Source: Robertmurraya sp. FSL R5-0851
GTDB taxonomy: Bacteria > Bacillota > Bacilli > Bacillales > Cytobacillaceae
Direction: 5' to 3'
Assembly: GCF_038002965.1 (NCBI RefSeq)
Contig: NZ_JBBOOE010000001.1
Location: 508,501-572,500, forward strand
DNA length: 64,000 nt
This document shows positions 26,177-34,593 of the stretch, in pieces. Made by a program: the position numbers and the translations under genes. Positions within the stretch are counted from its first letter, which is position 1, and each line of letters begins with the position of its first letter. The notes under the pieces are model-generated. The model was not told the DNA's origin and made no database searches. It saw nothing but the letters and a program-made list of their open reading frames with translations.

Positions 26177-27172
26177 ATGGACTATGTAAAATTAGGAAAC
26201 ACAGGATTAGATGTTTCAAGAATTTGCCTTGGAACAATGGGTTTTGGGGTTGCTGAACGTTGGGTTCATCCTTGGGTACAAGATGAAGAAAAAAGCCGCA
26301 CGATTATCAAAAAAGCACTTGATTTAGGCATTAATTTCTTTGATACGGCGAATGTATATAGCGACGGAACAAGTGAAGAAATCCTTGGTCGTGCATTAAA
26401 AGATTATGCAAATCGTGATGAAGTCGTTCTGGCCACAAAGGTATATTTTCCAATGGGCAATGATTTAAACAGTAAGCGTCCGAACAGCAAAGGGCTCTCA
26501 CGTAAAGCGATTATGACGGAGATTGATCATAGTTTAAAACGTCTTGGAACCGATTATATAGATCTTTATCAAATTCATCGTTGGGATTATAGCACTCCTA
26601 TTGAAGAAACAATGGAAGCGCTGCATGACCTTGTAAAATCTGGAAAGGTAAGATATATCGGAGCTTCCGCAATGTACGCTTGGCAATTTTTAAAAGCGAA
26701 TACTGTAGCAGAGAAAAACGGTTGGACGAAGTTTGTTAGCATGCAAAACCATTTGAATCTTATCTACCGCGAGGAAGAACGTGAAATGCTTCCGTTATGC
26801 CTAGACCAAGGAATTGGTGTGATTCCCTACAGCCCGCTTGCCTCAGGCAGGTTAACGCGTGACAAATCAGAAAAAACACATCGTTCCGAAACGGACAAAA
26901 CGCAAAAATCAAAATATGATGCTATGGCGGAAGCTGATCAAATTATTATTGATCGAGTTGCAGAACTATCAGAAAAATATAATGTGTCTCGTTCTCAAAT
27001 AGCACTTAGCTGGTTACTACAAAAAGAACCTGTAACTGCTCCAATTGTTGGCGCTACGAAAGTAAGCCATCTAGAAGATGCTGTAGGAGCACTTTCTGTT
27101 TCGTTAACATCTGAAGAGGTAGTCTATTTGGAAGAACCATATGTTCCACATCCAGTTGTTGGCGCTATATAA
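26177..27172 (+). CDS. Aldo/keto reductase, 331 aa (YajO/Tas-like)
   Basis: Third aldo/keto reductase of the window, of the longer potassium-channel-beta/YajO-like type. It starts MDYVKLGNTGLDVSRICLGT. Catalytic residues are in FFDTANVYSDGTSEEILGRA (Asp, Tyr), LATKVYFP (Lys) and YQIHRWDYSTP (His). The loop YSPLASGRLTRDKSEKTHRS and the end APIVGATKVSHLEDAV bind NADP. A TTGGAGTG site precedes the ATG. A phosphatase gene follows after about 45 bp, possibly in the same transcript. Confidence 0.92.
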   Translation: MDYVKLGNTGLDVSRICLGTMGFGVAERWVHPWVQDEEKSRTIIKKALDLGINFFDTANVYSDGTSEEILGRALKDYANRDEVVLATKVYFPMGNDLNSKRPNSKGLSRKAIMTEIDHSLKRLGTDYIDLYQIHRWDYSTPIEETMEALHDLVKSGKVRYIGASAMYAWQFLKANTVAEKNGWTKFVSMQNHLNLIYREEEREMLPLCLDQGIGVIPYSPLASGRLTRDKSEKTHRSETDKTQKSKYDAMAEADQIIIDRVAELSEKYNVSRSQIALSWLLQKEPVTAPIVGATKVSHLEDAVGALSVSLTSEEVVYLEEPYVPHPVVGAI

Positions 27173-27218
27173 GAAGACGCCCCTTTTTAAGAGGGGTCCT
27201 TATTGGGGGAGAAAAAAA

Positions 27219-27812
27219 ATGAAAAAGATATTTTACCTAATGAGACATGGACAAACATTATTTAATAAAAGAAGAAAAATTCAAGGTTGGTGCGATTCAC
27301 CACTTACAGAATTAGGGATAAAACAAGCAGAGACTGCAGCTAAGTATTTTAAAGCGAACCATATTGTCTTTGACCATGCCTATTGTTCCACATCCGAAAG
27401 AGCAAGTGACACATTAGAAATTGTGACGAATCTACCTTATATAAGATTAAAAGGATTAAAGGAATGGAATTTCGGAAGTTTTGAAGGTGAAAGTGAAGAT
27501 TTAAATCCATCACTTCCTTACGTTGATTTCTTTGCTAATTATGGTGGAGAAAAAGAAAAAGAATTTCAAAAAAGAGTGGCTGACACTTGTCAAAAAATCA
27601 TGGAAGAAGATAATGAAGTGGTTTTAGCTGTATCTCATGGAGCCGCTTGTAGAAAATTTATGCAGTATTGGGAACATACCAGTTCTATTAGACAAAAAGA
27701 AAGAATCGGCAACTGTTGCATTTTAAAATTTGAATATGAGAACGAAGAATTTAAATTAGTAGAAATTATTAATCATGATTTTAGTAATCTAAGCGAAGCA
27801 ATTCCAGTTTGA
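27219..27812 (+). CDS. Histidine phosphatase (phosphoglycerate-mutase-like), 197 aa
   Basis: The phosphate-accepting histidine is in FYLMRHGQTLFNKRRKIQGW (RHG motif, residues about 8-10). The second catalytic His is in AVSHGAACRKF, with the acid in ELKEWNFGSFEG-like text (KEWNFGSFEGE). Members remove phosphate from sugars, nucleotides or proteins; the substrate is not deducible. I use ATG 27219 after GGGGGAG and reject the 26-codon upstream extension, which overlaps the preceding reductase. Confidence 0.9.
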   Translation: MKKIFYLMRHGQTLFNKRRKIQGWCDSPLTELGIKQAETAAKYFKANHIVFDHAYCSTSERASDTLEIVTNLPYIRLKGLKEWNFGSFEGESEDLNPSLPYVDFFANYGGEKEKEFQKRVADTCQKIMEEDNEVVLAVSHGAACRKFMQYWEHTSSIRQKERIGNCCILKFEYENEEFKLVEIINHDFSNLSEAIPV

Positions 27813-27842
27813 TAGTATTGTGGAAAAATGTAATTGAACAAA

Positions 27843-27906
27843 AGGGGCAATTCTTCACGATTGAAGGATTGCTTTTTTTTATTTGACTAAAGGGAGGTTT
27901 GTTGAA
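27843..27906 (+). repeat. Hairpin-plus-tail intergenic repeat, copy 9
   Basis: Hairpin GGCAATTCTTC / GAAGGATTGC with T8, then ATTTGACTAAAGGGAGGTTT and GTTGAAC. It is an efficient terminator for the phosphatase gene. Confidence 0.8.
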
Positions 27907-28033
27907 CATTCAATTGGTATTCTAATGTCTCATTCGAACATGCGTAACAGATCGGAGATACAGGTGGGTTATTTAGGAATAATATTAATTGAAAATACGG
28001 AATCTAACTGTAAAAAATTTCGGAGTGAGTATC

Positions 28034-28462
28034 GTGAAGAAAATAATTGCTCTCTTTACAATTTTATTAATGTTTGATACGGATAACATGGTTAGTGCTA
28101 AACCTTTAGAACCAAAGGAAATTAAACCGTATGCAGAAGACTGGTATGTTACACCAGAAGATATTATTCGAGATATTATATTTCCAGCTATTGATAAAAG
28201 GGTAATAAAAGAGTATGGAGGTAAAGAAACATCTGGTTTTGGCTGGCAGCAACGGAGGATTGTTAATATTGATTATAACAACAATCATTCTTATGATATT
28301 TCCTTAACAATTCAAGTTCCTGATAGTACTAATAAACCATTTGAATATGCAGAAGACTTGGTTAAGGTAAGAGTATCTCCATCTTGTGATAGTCCTAAGA
28401 TTGGATGTAGTCATGGCTTTAAGGTAGAAGTATTAGATTACGAACATAAGGAACAGGAATAG
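28034..28462 (+). CDS. Secreted DUF3888-family protein
   Basis: 142 aa from GTG 28034, preceded by CGGAGTGAG. The signal peptide MKKIIALFTILLMFDTDNMVSA is probably cut before KPLEP. The mature part, with DIIRDIIFPAIDKRVIKEYG then FGWQQRRIVNIDYNNNHSYD and two Cys (PSCDSPKIGCSH) likely disulphide-bonded, matches the DUF3888 family known from bacilli. Function is unknown. It lies alone between two hairpin-plus-tail repeats. Confidence 0.8.
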   Translation: MKKIIALFTILLMFDTDNMVSAKPLEPKEIKPYAEDWYVTPEDIIRDIIFPAIDKRVIKEYGGKETSGFGWQQRRIVNIDYNNNHSYDISLTIQVPDSTNKPFEYAEDLVKVRVSPSCDSPKIGCSHGFKVEVLDYEHKEQE

Positions 28463-28512
28463 GTGTTGCCCTTAATTGTAGCACCTTATTTGAATCGATC
28501 TTTTTAACTTAC

Positions 28513-28590
28513 AGGGGCATTAATTCTAGAAAGATAGATGCTTTTTATTATGGAATCTCTTATTGAAGAAAAGAAGCAGGATACTGAAGG
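28513..28590 (+). repeat. Hairpin-plus-tail intergenic repeat, copy 10
   Basis: ACAGGGGCATTAATTCTAGA, AAGATAGATGCTTTTTATTA, then TCTTATTGAAGAAAAGAAGC and AGGATACTGAAGGAATGG. The gap 28463-29000 holds only this copy and CGGAG element D. Confidence 0.7.
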
Positions 28591-28648
28591 AATGGTTTTA
28601 AAAAAAATAGAAAGTCTTATGCTTAATTGGGTAAACAACAGGACTAAA

Positions 28649-28866
28649 TAAGCGGAGACTTTCCGGTTAAATACAAAATGAAGCTCGTTTCAGGGCATAT
28701 AAGGGGAGGTTTTCCGGTTACGCAAAGCATAATCGCGTATTTTCGCGTTTTTCGAGGCAATAGGTGGAATCTCTCCGTCTATTTGAGCTATTTATGGAGA
28801 ATTTTTGAAGATAGGGGAAATTTCTCCGCTTATTTATCAGCTCGTCGCAGATTCCCACATTTATTG
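28649..28866 (+). repeat. CGGAG dyad repeat element, copy D
   Basis: Units start TAAGCGGAGACTTTCCGG (28649) and TAAGGGGAGGTTTTCCGG (28700), then GTGGAATCTCTCCGTC and GGGGAAATTTCTCCGCTTA follow. The order matches copies A and E. The first spacing is 51 bp rather than 52, so one base has been lost. Confidence 0.82.
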
Positions 28867-29000
28867 AACGAACGGGTGCTATTGTATAAATAAAGGGTTT
28901 CTGCAGCAGGCTTCTTTTTTTCATAATAATGACAGTTTGTATTTTAATTGTTCCTGCATTTTTTTATCCTTGCTGAAAATAATAAGATCGGGGTGATAAA

Positions 29001-29186
29001 ATGGCAACTGCTAAAATCGGGGACAATATATTATTTAAGCGTGAAGGGCAAAGCTATAAAGGAAATGTTACGGTTGTAAGAGAAAATTCTGTTATTGTAG
29101 AGTACGGATACAATAAAGAAAAAAACCAACCACTTACAACCATAGTCAATCATAAAAATTATAAAGTTACTAAAGAAGCTTTGTGA
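29001..29186 (+). CDS. DUF2187 (YkvS-like) protein, 61 aa
   Basis: A small beta-rich protein: MATAKIGDNILFKREGQSYK followed by GNVTVVRENSVIVEYGYNKE. The pattern IGDxIxFKRxGxxxxGxV is that of DUF2187/YkvS proteins of bacilli, which resemble KOW/SH3-type barrels. GGGGTGAT precedes the ATG. The molecular role is not known. It stands alone between repeat elements. Confidence 0.75.
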   Translation: MATAKIGDNILFKREGQSYKGNVTVVRENSVIVEYGYNKEKNQPLTTIVNHKNYKVTKEAL

Positions 29187-29320
29187 AAAACCTTTTTGGT
29201 TATCAATTACACACCACGCATATGAAGTGCTTGGCATTAATAGTGTTGAATGTGTAAACTCAAAAAATATTTCCGACTTTGGAACATGTGTGAGTCAATA
29301 AAGTTTTCGCAATAGTCACG

Positions 29321-29348
29321 GGCAGTTCCTTGTTGGATCTGCCTTTTT
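29321..29348 (+). terminator. Terminator downstream of the DUF2187 gene
   Basis: GGCAGTTCC / GGATCTGCC with a five-base loop and T5. Confidence 0.75.
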
Positions 29349-29382
29349 CATTAAAACTTTAATAACCGGGTATTACAAAAAC

Positions 29383-29620
29383 TAAGCGGAGGTTTTCCGG
29401 TTAAATGGCAGAGTAGAGCTCTGTTCGGGGGATTTAAGCGGAGATTTTCCGATTAAGCAGAGTAAAATTACCTATTTTCACGGTTTTTGAGTGAATAGAC
29501 GGAATCTTTCCGCCTAATTAGGCAATTTTTATTGTAAATTCCTAATTAAGCGGAATTTCTCCGCTTAATGGCCAATCCCAGCTGATTCCCTCATCTCTTG
29601 ATCTTTGAGGGTCCGCTCAG
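29383..29620 (+). repeat. CGGAG dyad repeat element, copy E
   Basis: Units TAAGCGGAGGTTTTCCGG at 29383 and TAAGCGGAGATTTTCCG at 29435 (52 bp apart), then GACGGAATCTTTCCGCC and TAAGCGGAATTTCTCCGC. It ends with a tail CATCTCTTGATCTTTGAGGG that mirrors the head of copy B. It fills the 504-bp gap after the DUF2187 gene together with a GGCTCAGT/ACTGAGCC hairpin at 29632-29654. Confidence 0.88.
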
Positions 29621-29690
29621 GCAACACAAAATGGCTCAGTATCGTGAACTGAGCCATTCGGATTTGGCGACAGGAAACGGAAACCGTTCT

Positions 29691-29855
29691 TCAGTCTTCT
29701 TTTGGTTTTGGGTATCTTTTTGCTTTCTTTGCTGACTCTCGTAATAAATACTCAATATGACTGTTAATGCTACGAAAATCATCTGCAGCCCATTTTTGTA
29801 ATACTTCATAAAGGTCAGGATCTATGCGTAAGGGAAAGCTCTTTTTTTTTGTCAT
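29691..29855 (-). CDS. Arc-type ribbon-helix-helix protein, 54 aa
   Basis: A short gene, MTKKKSFPLRIDPDLYEVLQ then KWAADDFRSINSHIEYLLRE, ending in a Lys-rich tail. The strand SFPLRIDPDLY followed by two helices is the Arc/MetJ fold; RSINSHIEYLLR is the typical second helix. It binds DNA as a dimer, by family. It starts 14 bp after the stop of the SPFH gene on the same strand, so the two are one operon. It may autoregulate that operon. Confidence 0.8.
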   Translation of the reverse strand: MTKKKSFPLRIDPDLYEVLQKWAADDFRSINSHIEYLLRESAKKAKRYPKPKED

Positions 29856-29869
29856 GTAAACCACTCATT

Positions 29870-30721
29870 TTAATATAAAGTACCTGTATTAATTACAGGA
29901 GTTGTAGAATTTTCTGAGACAATCGCGACTAGGAGGTTATTCACTAATTGTACCTTTCTTTCATCATCTAGTTCAATCACCTGATCTTGCTCTAGTTGAT
30001 GGATGGCCATTTGTGCCATTCCTACGGCACCTTCTACAATCTTTTGACGAGCAGATATAATCGCTGTTGCTTGTTGACGCTGTAGCATAGCTTGAGCAAT
30101 TTCTGTTGAGTAAGCTAGATGGGTCAAACGTGCTTCAACAACCTCTACTCCTGCTAAATCTAGTCTTGCTTGTAACTCTGCTGTTAGCTCGTTTGATACT
30201 TCTTCCGCATTTCCTCGTAACGTTAATTCAACATCTTCAAAGGTATCATAAGGATACTTTGTTGCTACATGACGAATAGCAGTTTCACTTTGAATTTCAA
30301 CGAACTCTTCATAATTATCTACGTCAAAAATGGCTTTTGCTGAATCCACTACTTTAAATACGATAACGGCCGCAATCTCTATTGGATTTCCATCCACATC
30401 ATTTACCTTTAACCGTTTACTATTAAAGTTACGGACTCTTAGAGAAATCGTTTTTCGAAAAGTAAGAGGAACGGTGAGAAATAGTCCACTATGACGGATG
30501 GATCCAAGATATTGACCGAAAAATGTCACCACCACTGCCTGATTAGGCTGAATAATCGTAATGCCGCTTCCAAGAAGTACGGCGATCAACAGAAGAGGAA
30601 TAGCAGCTCCAAATCGTTCCTGAATGAGAAAGTATACTCCTGAGAAAAGTGAGATGGCAATGAAAAGTACACCAATAAATCCATTAAAATGAAAAGCACT
30701 TTTTTCTTTCAAATTTATCAC
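29870..30721 (-). CDS. SPFH/prohibitin-family membrane protein
   Basis: 283 aa. An N-terminal hydrophobic hairpin (residues about 10-55, FNGFIGVLFIAISLFSGVYF then AAIPLLLIAVLLGSGITI) anchors it in the membrane. The SPFH core runs from about 60 to 230 (QAVVVTFFGQYLGSIRHSGL, RVRNFNSKRLKVNDVDGNPI, VEVVEARLTHLAYSTEIAQA). It ends with a coiled region rich in Gln/Ala. SPFH proteins scaffold membrane microdomains and proteases. It is co-transcribed with a downstream Arc-type gene. The biological role here is unknown. Confidence 0.9.
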   Translation of the reverse strand: MINLKEKSAFHFNGFIGVLFIAISLFSGVYFLIQERFGAAIPLLLIAVLLGSGITIIQPNQAVVVTFFGQYLGSIRHSGLFLTVPLTFRKTISLRVRNFNSKRLKVNDVDGNPIEIAAVIVFKVVDSAKAIFDVDNYEEFVEIQSETAIRHVATKYPYDTFEDVELTLRGNAEEVSNELTAELQARLDLAGVEVVEARLTHLAYSTEIAQAMLQRQQATAIISARQKIVEGAVGMAQMAIHQLEQDQVIELDDERKVQLVNNLLVAIVSENSTTPVINTGTLY

Positions 30722-30841
30722 TCCTATAAAATCAATTTGATATAATTATGATATCACTTTTGTATAAAAATGTAAATCAGGTTTTTAGAGGAGAGATGAT
30801 ATGAAATTCAAATACTGAATAGGGAAACTATGTTAAATGTT

Positions 30842-30878
30842 AAAAAAATAACCATTAGATCAAATGTCTAATGGTTAT
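30842..30878. terminator. Terminator of the thermonuclease gene
   Basis: AAATAACCATTAGA / TCTAATGGTTATTT with a seven-base loop; it overlaps the end of the minus-strand gene at 30880. Confidence 0.85.
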
Positions 30879-30879
30879 T

Positions 30880-31644
30880 TCAATTTTTTGATTTTCGGTA
30901 GCCTTCCGTCTGAGCCTCTTCTTCTGTACAGAACCAAACAATATTTTTACCGGCAACATCATTATAATGAGCTCCATTAGGCAAATGGAAAATTTTTGAG
31001 TTTTTATTTCCTTTTATTTTATTGATACAACTTAAATCACTTGTACCAATATTGGTTTCTACTTGAGAATTTTGTTCTGTAAATCCATTTTCCTTAACAT
31101 AGTTTTCAAGGCTCCAAATGCCAATACCATTTATTTGAGCTTGTTGTTGGAGGTCTAAGAATGGATCTACATACTTAATGTCTGGTGGAAAGGTTGCAAC
31201 TCGTGCTAATCCTTTTTCAATTAGAGCTTCGTTATGCATTTTTCCATCTAACCAAACGTATGCCAATATACGACCATAACGATCACGTTCAGAAATATCT
31301 TTTTCTAATTTCACTTGCTTGCCTAATAGCGCTTTTTTCGTAAATTCTGAAGCTTCAGGTCCATATGGTTGAACGGGCTTTGACGGATGTTTTGTTTCTG
31401 GGGTATCAATTAGTAACAGTCGAACCCTTTCTTCCTTGTTGTTGATCATTACGTCAATGGTATCTCCATCAACGACATTGGTTACGTTAGCGGAGATCAG
31501 TTTTAATCCCTCGGGATTAGTTATTTCTTTCCCCAGTAATGATGAATTCTGGTTATTGTTATTATTACTTGGTATACAGCCAGACAGCCCTAACAAGAGA
31601 CTTCCAAGGATTATAACACATAGTACTTTCTTAAAAACATTCAC
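30880..31644 (-). CDS. Secreted thermonuclease (SNase-family lipoprotein)
   Basis: 254 aa. The lipoprotein signal ends in LLGLSGC (Cys about 23), followed by an Asn-rich linker. Residues about 50-190 are the staphylococcal-nuclease fold with catalytic motifs VVDGDTIDVMI, VRLLLIDTPETKHP (Arg, Asp), EASEFTKKALLGK, ERDRYGRILAYVWL (Glu, Arg) and NEALIEKGLARV. A C-terminal extension with two Cys (LSCINKIKGN, VWFCTEEEA) is outside the core. It degrades DNA or RNA outside the cell with Ca2+, similar to YncB of B. subtilis. Confidence 0.92.
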   Translation of the reverse strand: MNVFKKVLCVIILGSLLLGLSGCIPSNNNNNQNSSLLGKEITNPEGLKLISANVTNVVDGDTIDVMINNKEERVRLLLIDTPETKHPSKPVQPYGPEASEFTKKALLGKQVKLEKDISERDRYGRILAYVWLDGKMHNEALIEKGLARVATFPPDIKYVDPFLDLQQQAQINGIGIWSLENYVKENGFTEQNSQVETNIGTSDLSCINKIKGNKNSKIFHLPNGAHYNDVAGKNIVWFCTEEEAQTEGYRKSKN

Positions 31645-31914
31645 TTTTATCCTCCATGTATTCTAAGTGCTTAATTATTTCTCAAAATTCGATGGATAAT
31701 TAACACCAGAGATTTGCAGTAAAATAGTAGTTTCGGTAGTGCAAACATAGTATACAGTAAATCGATTTAAAAGATAATAGGATACTGCTAGCAACTATTA
31801 TCATACTTTTCTTTTAACCTCCAATAAAGAAGTGGACATGAATTTAATTTATGTATTACTTAAAGAGGAATTAATCTTTAATGTAAAACTTTTATTACAA
31901 TCCAAGCGTATTAG

Positions 31915-31971
31915 TTGTTTGCAAATACAATTGATTGTATAATTCTCATCATAACCATAACGTTATAGTTT
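31915..31971 (+). promoter_or_regulatory. Promoter and operator-like dyad of the merR-yugP operon
   Basis: A -35 TTGTTT (31915-31920) and -10 TATAAT (31938-31943) are spaced 17 bp. Immediately downstream is an imperfect dyad AACCATAACGTTATAGTT (31953-31970) with core ATAACGTTAT. A near-identical site occurs at 33124-33141 before the CNNM pair. Confidence 0.6.
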
Positions 31972-31984
31972 GGAGGGGGCATCT

Positions 31985-32385
31985 TTGGGGCTGAGAAAAT
32001 AAAAATTGGAGAATTAGCTGATATAACAGGTGTTACGAAGAGAACGGTTGATTATTATACACAACTCGGATTATTAAAAGCAGAACGTTCTGCTTCGAAC
32101 TACCGGTACTATGACCACTCTTCAATAGAGCGAATTAATTTTATAGAAAAGCGAAAAAAAGAAGGGTTATCCTTAGATGAAATTAAGAAAGAAATTATTG
32201 AAAATTACTCAGAAGAGATTGATGTATTAGAATTGAGACTGAAAATGAAAGATTTGGAAAAGGAAGTTTCAGATATTCTTGCTCTTCTTGAGAAAAGTGA
32301 TCAAAAGAAACATGGAGAATTGAAGGGGAAAATTTCACACGAAAGTATGTCACTAATCCAAACATTGCTCTTGTTTCTTAGTTAA
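31985..32385 (+). pseudogene. MerR-family regulator with apparent 5' frameshift
   Basis: The frame IKIGELADITGVTKRTVDYY followed by TQLGLLKAERSASNYRYYDH is an unmistakable MerR winged helix, with a coiled-coil C-terminus. There is no ATG, GTG or TTG in frame. TTG 31985 sits at the right distance from GGAGGGGG, but its frame stops after five codons. One extra G in the G4 run 31987-31990 would give MGAEKIKIGELAD and join the frames. Either a real one-base deletion, a sequencing error, or a rare AUA/AUU start. It is 17 bp upstream of the yugP-like gene. Confidence 0.75.
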
Positions 32386-32402
32386 AAGGAGGATACAAGC
32401 GA

Positions 32403-33092
32403 ATGCTATTTCACCCTATGGATATTTTAATTTTTTGGGCGTTTGGGATTTCGATTTGGGCCCAGTTTAAAGTGAAAGGGAATTTTAAAAAGTGGTCAGA
32501 GGTCGAAACGCGTACAGGTTTATCTGGTGCAGATGCGGCTCGCCAAATTTTAGATAACAACGGACTATCCCATGTTCCAATCGAAGTTGTACCGGGAATG
32601 CTCAGCGATCACTATGATCCAATTCAAAGAACAGTTCGATTATCTGAGTCCGTTTACTATGGGAACTCTATTGCATCTGTATCCGTAGCAGCTCACGAAG
32701 TTGGTCATGCGATTCAACACCAACAGTCTTATCGTGCCCTTGTCCTTCGACATCGCATTTTTCCGATTGCGAACGTCGCTTCTGGAATTGCACCACTGTT
32801 ATTGATTGCTGGAATGTTTATGCAACAGTTATCTTTAATTGGTGTAGGGATTGTCTTCTTTTCTGCTGCTGTTGCTTTTCAGTTGATCACCTTGCCGGTG
32901 GAATTTGACGCAAGTAAGCGTGCAAGAAACTTAATGGTTACAGAAGGAATTCTGTTTAATGATGAAGAACACGGTGTGAAAAAAGTCTTAAATGCAGCCG
33001 CACTAACCTATGTGGCTGGTGCATTAGTTGCTTTGTTCGAATTAATTAAATTTGTCATGATTTTTTTTCAAGGAAATCAGGACGACGAATAA
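32403..33092 (+). CDS. yugP: Zinc-dependent membrane metallopeptidase, YugP family
   Basis: 229 aa, closely resembling B. subtilis YugP. The N-terminal helix precedes a protease core with GADAARQILDNNGLSHVPIE, DHYDPIQRTVRLSESVYYGN and the zinc-binding SVAAHEVGHAIQHQQSY (HExxH, about residues 97-101). Two or three further helices follow (IAPLLLIAGMFMQQLSLIGV, NAAALTYVAGALVALFELIK). The substrate is unknown. The ATG follows AAAGGAGG. It is co-transcribed with the MerR-type gene, which may control it. Confidence 0.92.
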   Translation: MLFHPMDILIFWAFGISIWAQFKVKGNFKKWSEVETRTGLSGADAARQILDNNGLSHVPIEVVPGMLSDHYDPIQRTVRLSESVYYGNSIASVSVAAHEVGHAIQHQQSYRALVLRHRIFPIANVASGIAPLLLIAGMFMQQLSLIGVGIVFFSAAVAFQLITLPVEFDASKRARNLMVTEGILFNDEEHGVKKVLNAAALTYVAGALVALFELIKFVMIFFQGNQDDE

Positions 33093-33123
33093 TCCATACT
33101 TGAATCGATATGAGTTCTATATA

Positions 33124-33141
33124 AACCATAACGTAATAGTT
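33124..33141 (+). promoter_or_regulatory. Second copy of the MerR-type operator dyad
   Basis: AACCATAACGTAATAGTT matches the dyad downstream of the merR promoter at 17 of 18 positions. It lies 100 bp upstream of the first CNNM gene, suggesting shared control. Confidence 0.55.
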
Positions 33142-33211
33142 TGATAGAAATTTCCGAAGCTTGTTTTCTGAAGTAAGAGAGTTACCAATTGAGTTTGCTT
33201 TAACTATTTCT

Positions 33212-33245
33212 GGAGGTGAATCCCTCGGGAAGAGGGGAATAATTG
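33212..33245 (+). promoter_or_regulatory. Structured ribosome-binding region of the first CNNM gene
   Basis: A strong GGAGGTGA at 33212 is too far from the TTG start (33243), but a hairpin CCCTC/GAGGG between them would bring it within about nine bases. The same arrangement precedes the second CNNM gene. Confidence 0.6.
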
Positions 33246-34586
33246 GACATATATACGATTTTAAATATTACTTTATTAGTAATCTTACTTGCCTTGACGG
33301 CATTCTTTGTTGCTTCTGAATTTGCCGTTGTGAAAATCCGAATGTCAAGGATTGATCAATTAATTGCGGAAGGGAACAAGAAAGCTGTTGTAGCTAAGAA
33401 GGTCGTAGCTGATCTTGATTACTATTTATCTGCCTGTCAGCTGGGGATCACTGTTACTGCGTTAGGCCTTGGTGCATTCAGTAAGCCTTTTGTGAAGAAA
33501 TTAATGACTCCAGTATTTGATTGGTTAAGTGTTTCTGATGATGTTTCGTCAATTATTTCTTATGCGATTTCTCTTGCTGTTGTCACATACCTTCACGTGG
33601 TAATAGGTGAAATGGCACCAAAAACACTTGCGATTGAATTTTCAGAAAAAGCAACGTTGCTCTTAGCGGGACCTCTCTATTGGTTTGGTAAGATTATGTA
33701 CCCGTTTATCCAAGTATTAAACGGTACATCTGGTGTGCTCCTTCGTATGCTTGGTGTTCCTCCGGCGGCCCATGAGCAGGCTTATTCGGAAGAGGAACTA
33801 AAAATAATCATGGCTCAAAGCTTCCGAGGTGGGGAAATTGACCAAACGGAGCTGAAGTATATGGAGAATGTTTTCTCTTTTGATGAGCGTGTCGCGAAAG
33901 ATATTATGGTACCGAGGACTGCTCTAGTCACAATCGATAAAGAGATGAGCTACGAAGAAATTATTCGAATTTTCGATGAGCATAATTATACACGTTACCC
34001 CGTTGTAGAAAACGGAGATAAGGATCGTATTATTGGGATTGTTAATGCTAGGAAAATGTTGAGTCATATCGTTGCGGGTAGAGAAAGCAAACTTGAAGAT
34101 TTTATTCGTGATGTGCCACATGTGGTTGAGGCAACAAGTATTCAAAATATCTTTATGAAAATGCAGAAGGATCAAGTTCATATGATTGTTGTAATAGATG
34201 AATATGGTGGGACATCAGGTATATTAACGCTTGAAGATGTGTTAGAAGAGCTTGTCGGTGAAATTCGAGATGAATTTGATGCAGATGAGGTTCCAGATAT
34301 TCGAAAGACTGGCGAGAATAAATATATTATCAATGGCCGTGTGCTTCTTTCTGAACTAGAAGACAGATTCGGTTTGGAATTTGATAGTGAAGATCTTGAT
34401 ACAATAGCTGGTTGGATTCAATTGAAAAATCTCGATGCTGTACAAAAAGGCGATGAAATCAAGCATGGTCGTCATGTATGGACGGTCGATCAAGTGGATA
34501 ACTATCAAATCAAGCAGGTTATCTTTCATCAAAACATTGAAAAAGAAATAGTTGAGGAGAATAAAGCTTCTCTATCATTAACGTAA
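33243..34586 (+). CDS. CNNM/CorC-type hemolysin-family transporter, full length
   Basis: 447 aa, TTG start. The CNNM transmembrane domain covers residues about 1-200 (LALTAFFVASEFAVVKIRMS, SACQLGITVTALGLGAFSKP, HVVIGEMAPKTLAIEFSEKA). The paired CBS domain covers about 205-340 (DIMVPRTALVTIDKEMSYEE, VIDEYGGTSGILTLEDVLEE), where Mg-ATP binds in the family. The CorC_HlyC domain covers about 350-435. Such proteins are linked to magnesium or other cation export. A shorter paralogue follows directly. Confidence 0.92.
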   Translation: MDIYTILNITLLVILLALTAFFVASEFAVVKIRMSRIDQLIAEGNKKAVVAKKVVADLDYYLSACQLGITVTALGLGAFSKPFVKKLMTPVFDWLSVSDDVSSIISYAISLAVVTYLHVVIGEMAPKTLAIEFSEKATLLLAGPLYWFGKIMYPFIQVLNGTSGVLLRMLGVPPAAHEQAYSEEELKIIMAQSFRGGEIDQTELKYMENVFSFDERVAKDIMVPRTALVTIDKEMSYEEIIRIFDEHNYTRYPVVENGDKDRIIGIVNARKMLSHIVAGRESKLEDFIRDVPHVVEATSIQNIFMKMQKDQVHMIVVIDEYGGTSGILTLEDVLEELVGEIRDEFDADEVPDIRKTGENKYIINGRVLLSELEDRFGLEFDSEDLDTIAGWIQLKNLDAVQKGDEIKHGRHVWTVDQVDNYQIKQVIFHQNIEKEIVEENKASLSLT

Positions 34587-34593
34587 ACATCTT

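Noticed and set aside
29691..30721. Toxin-antitoxin pair with the Arc protein as antitoxin
   Set aside because: The partner is a normal-length SPFH membrane protein, not a toxin family.
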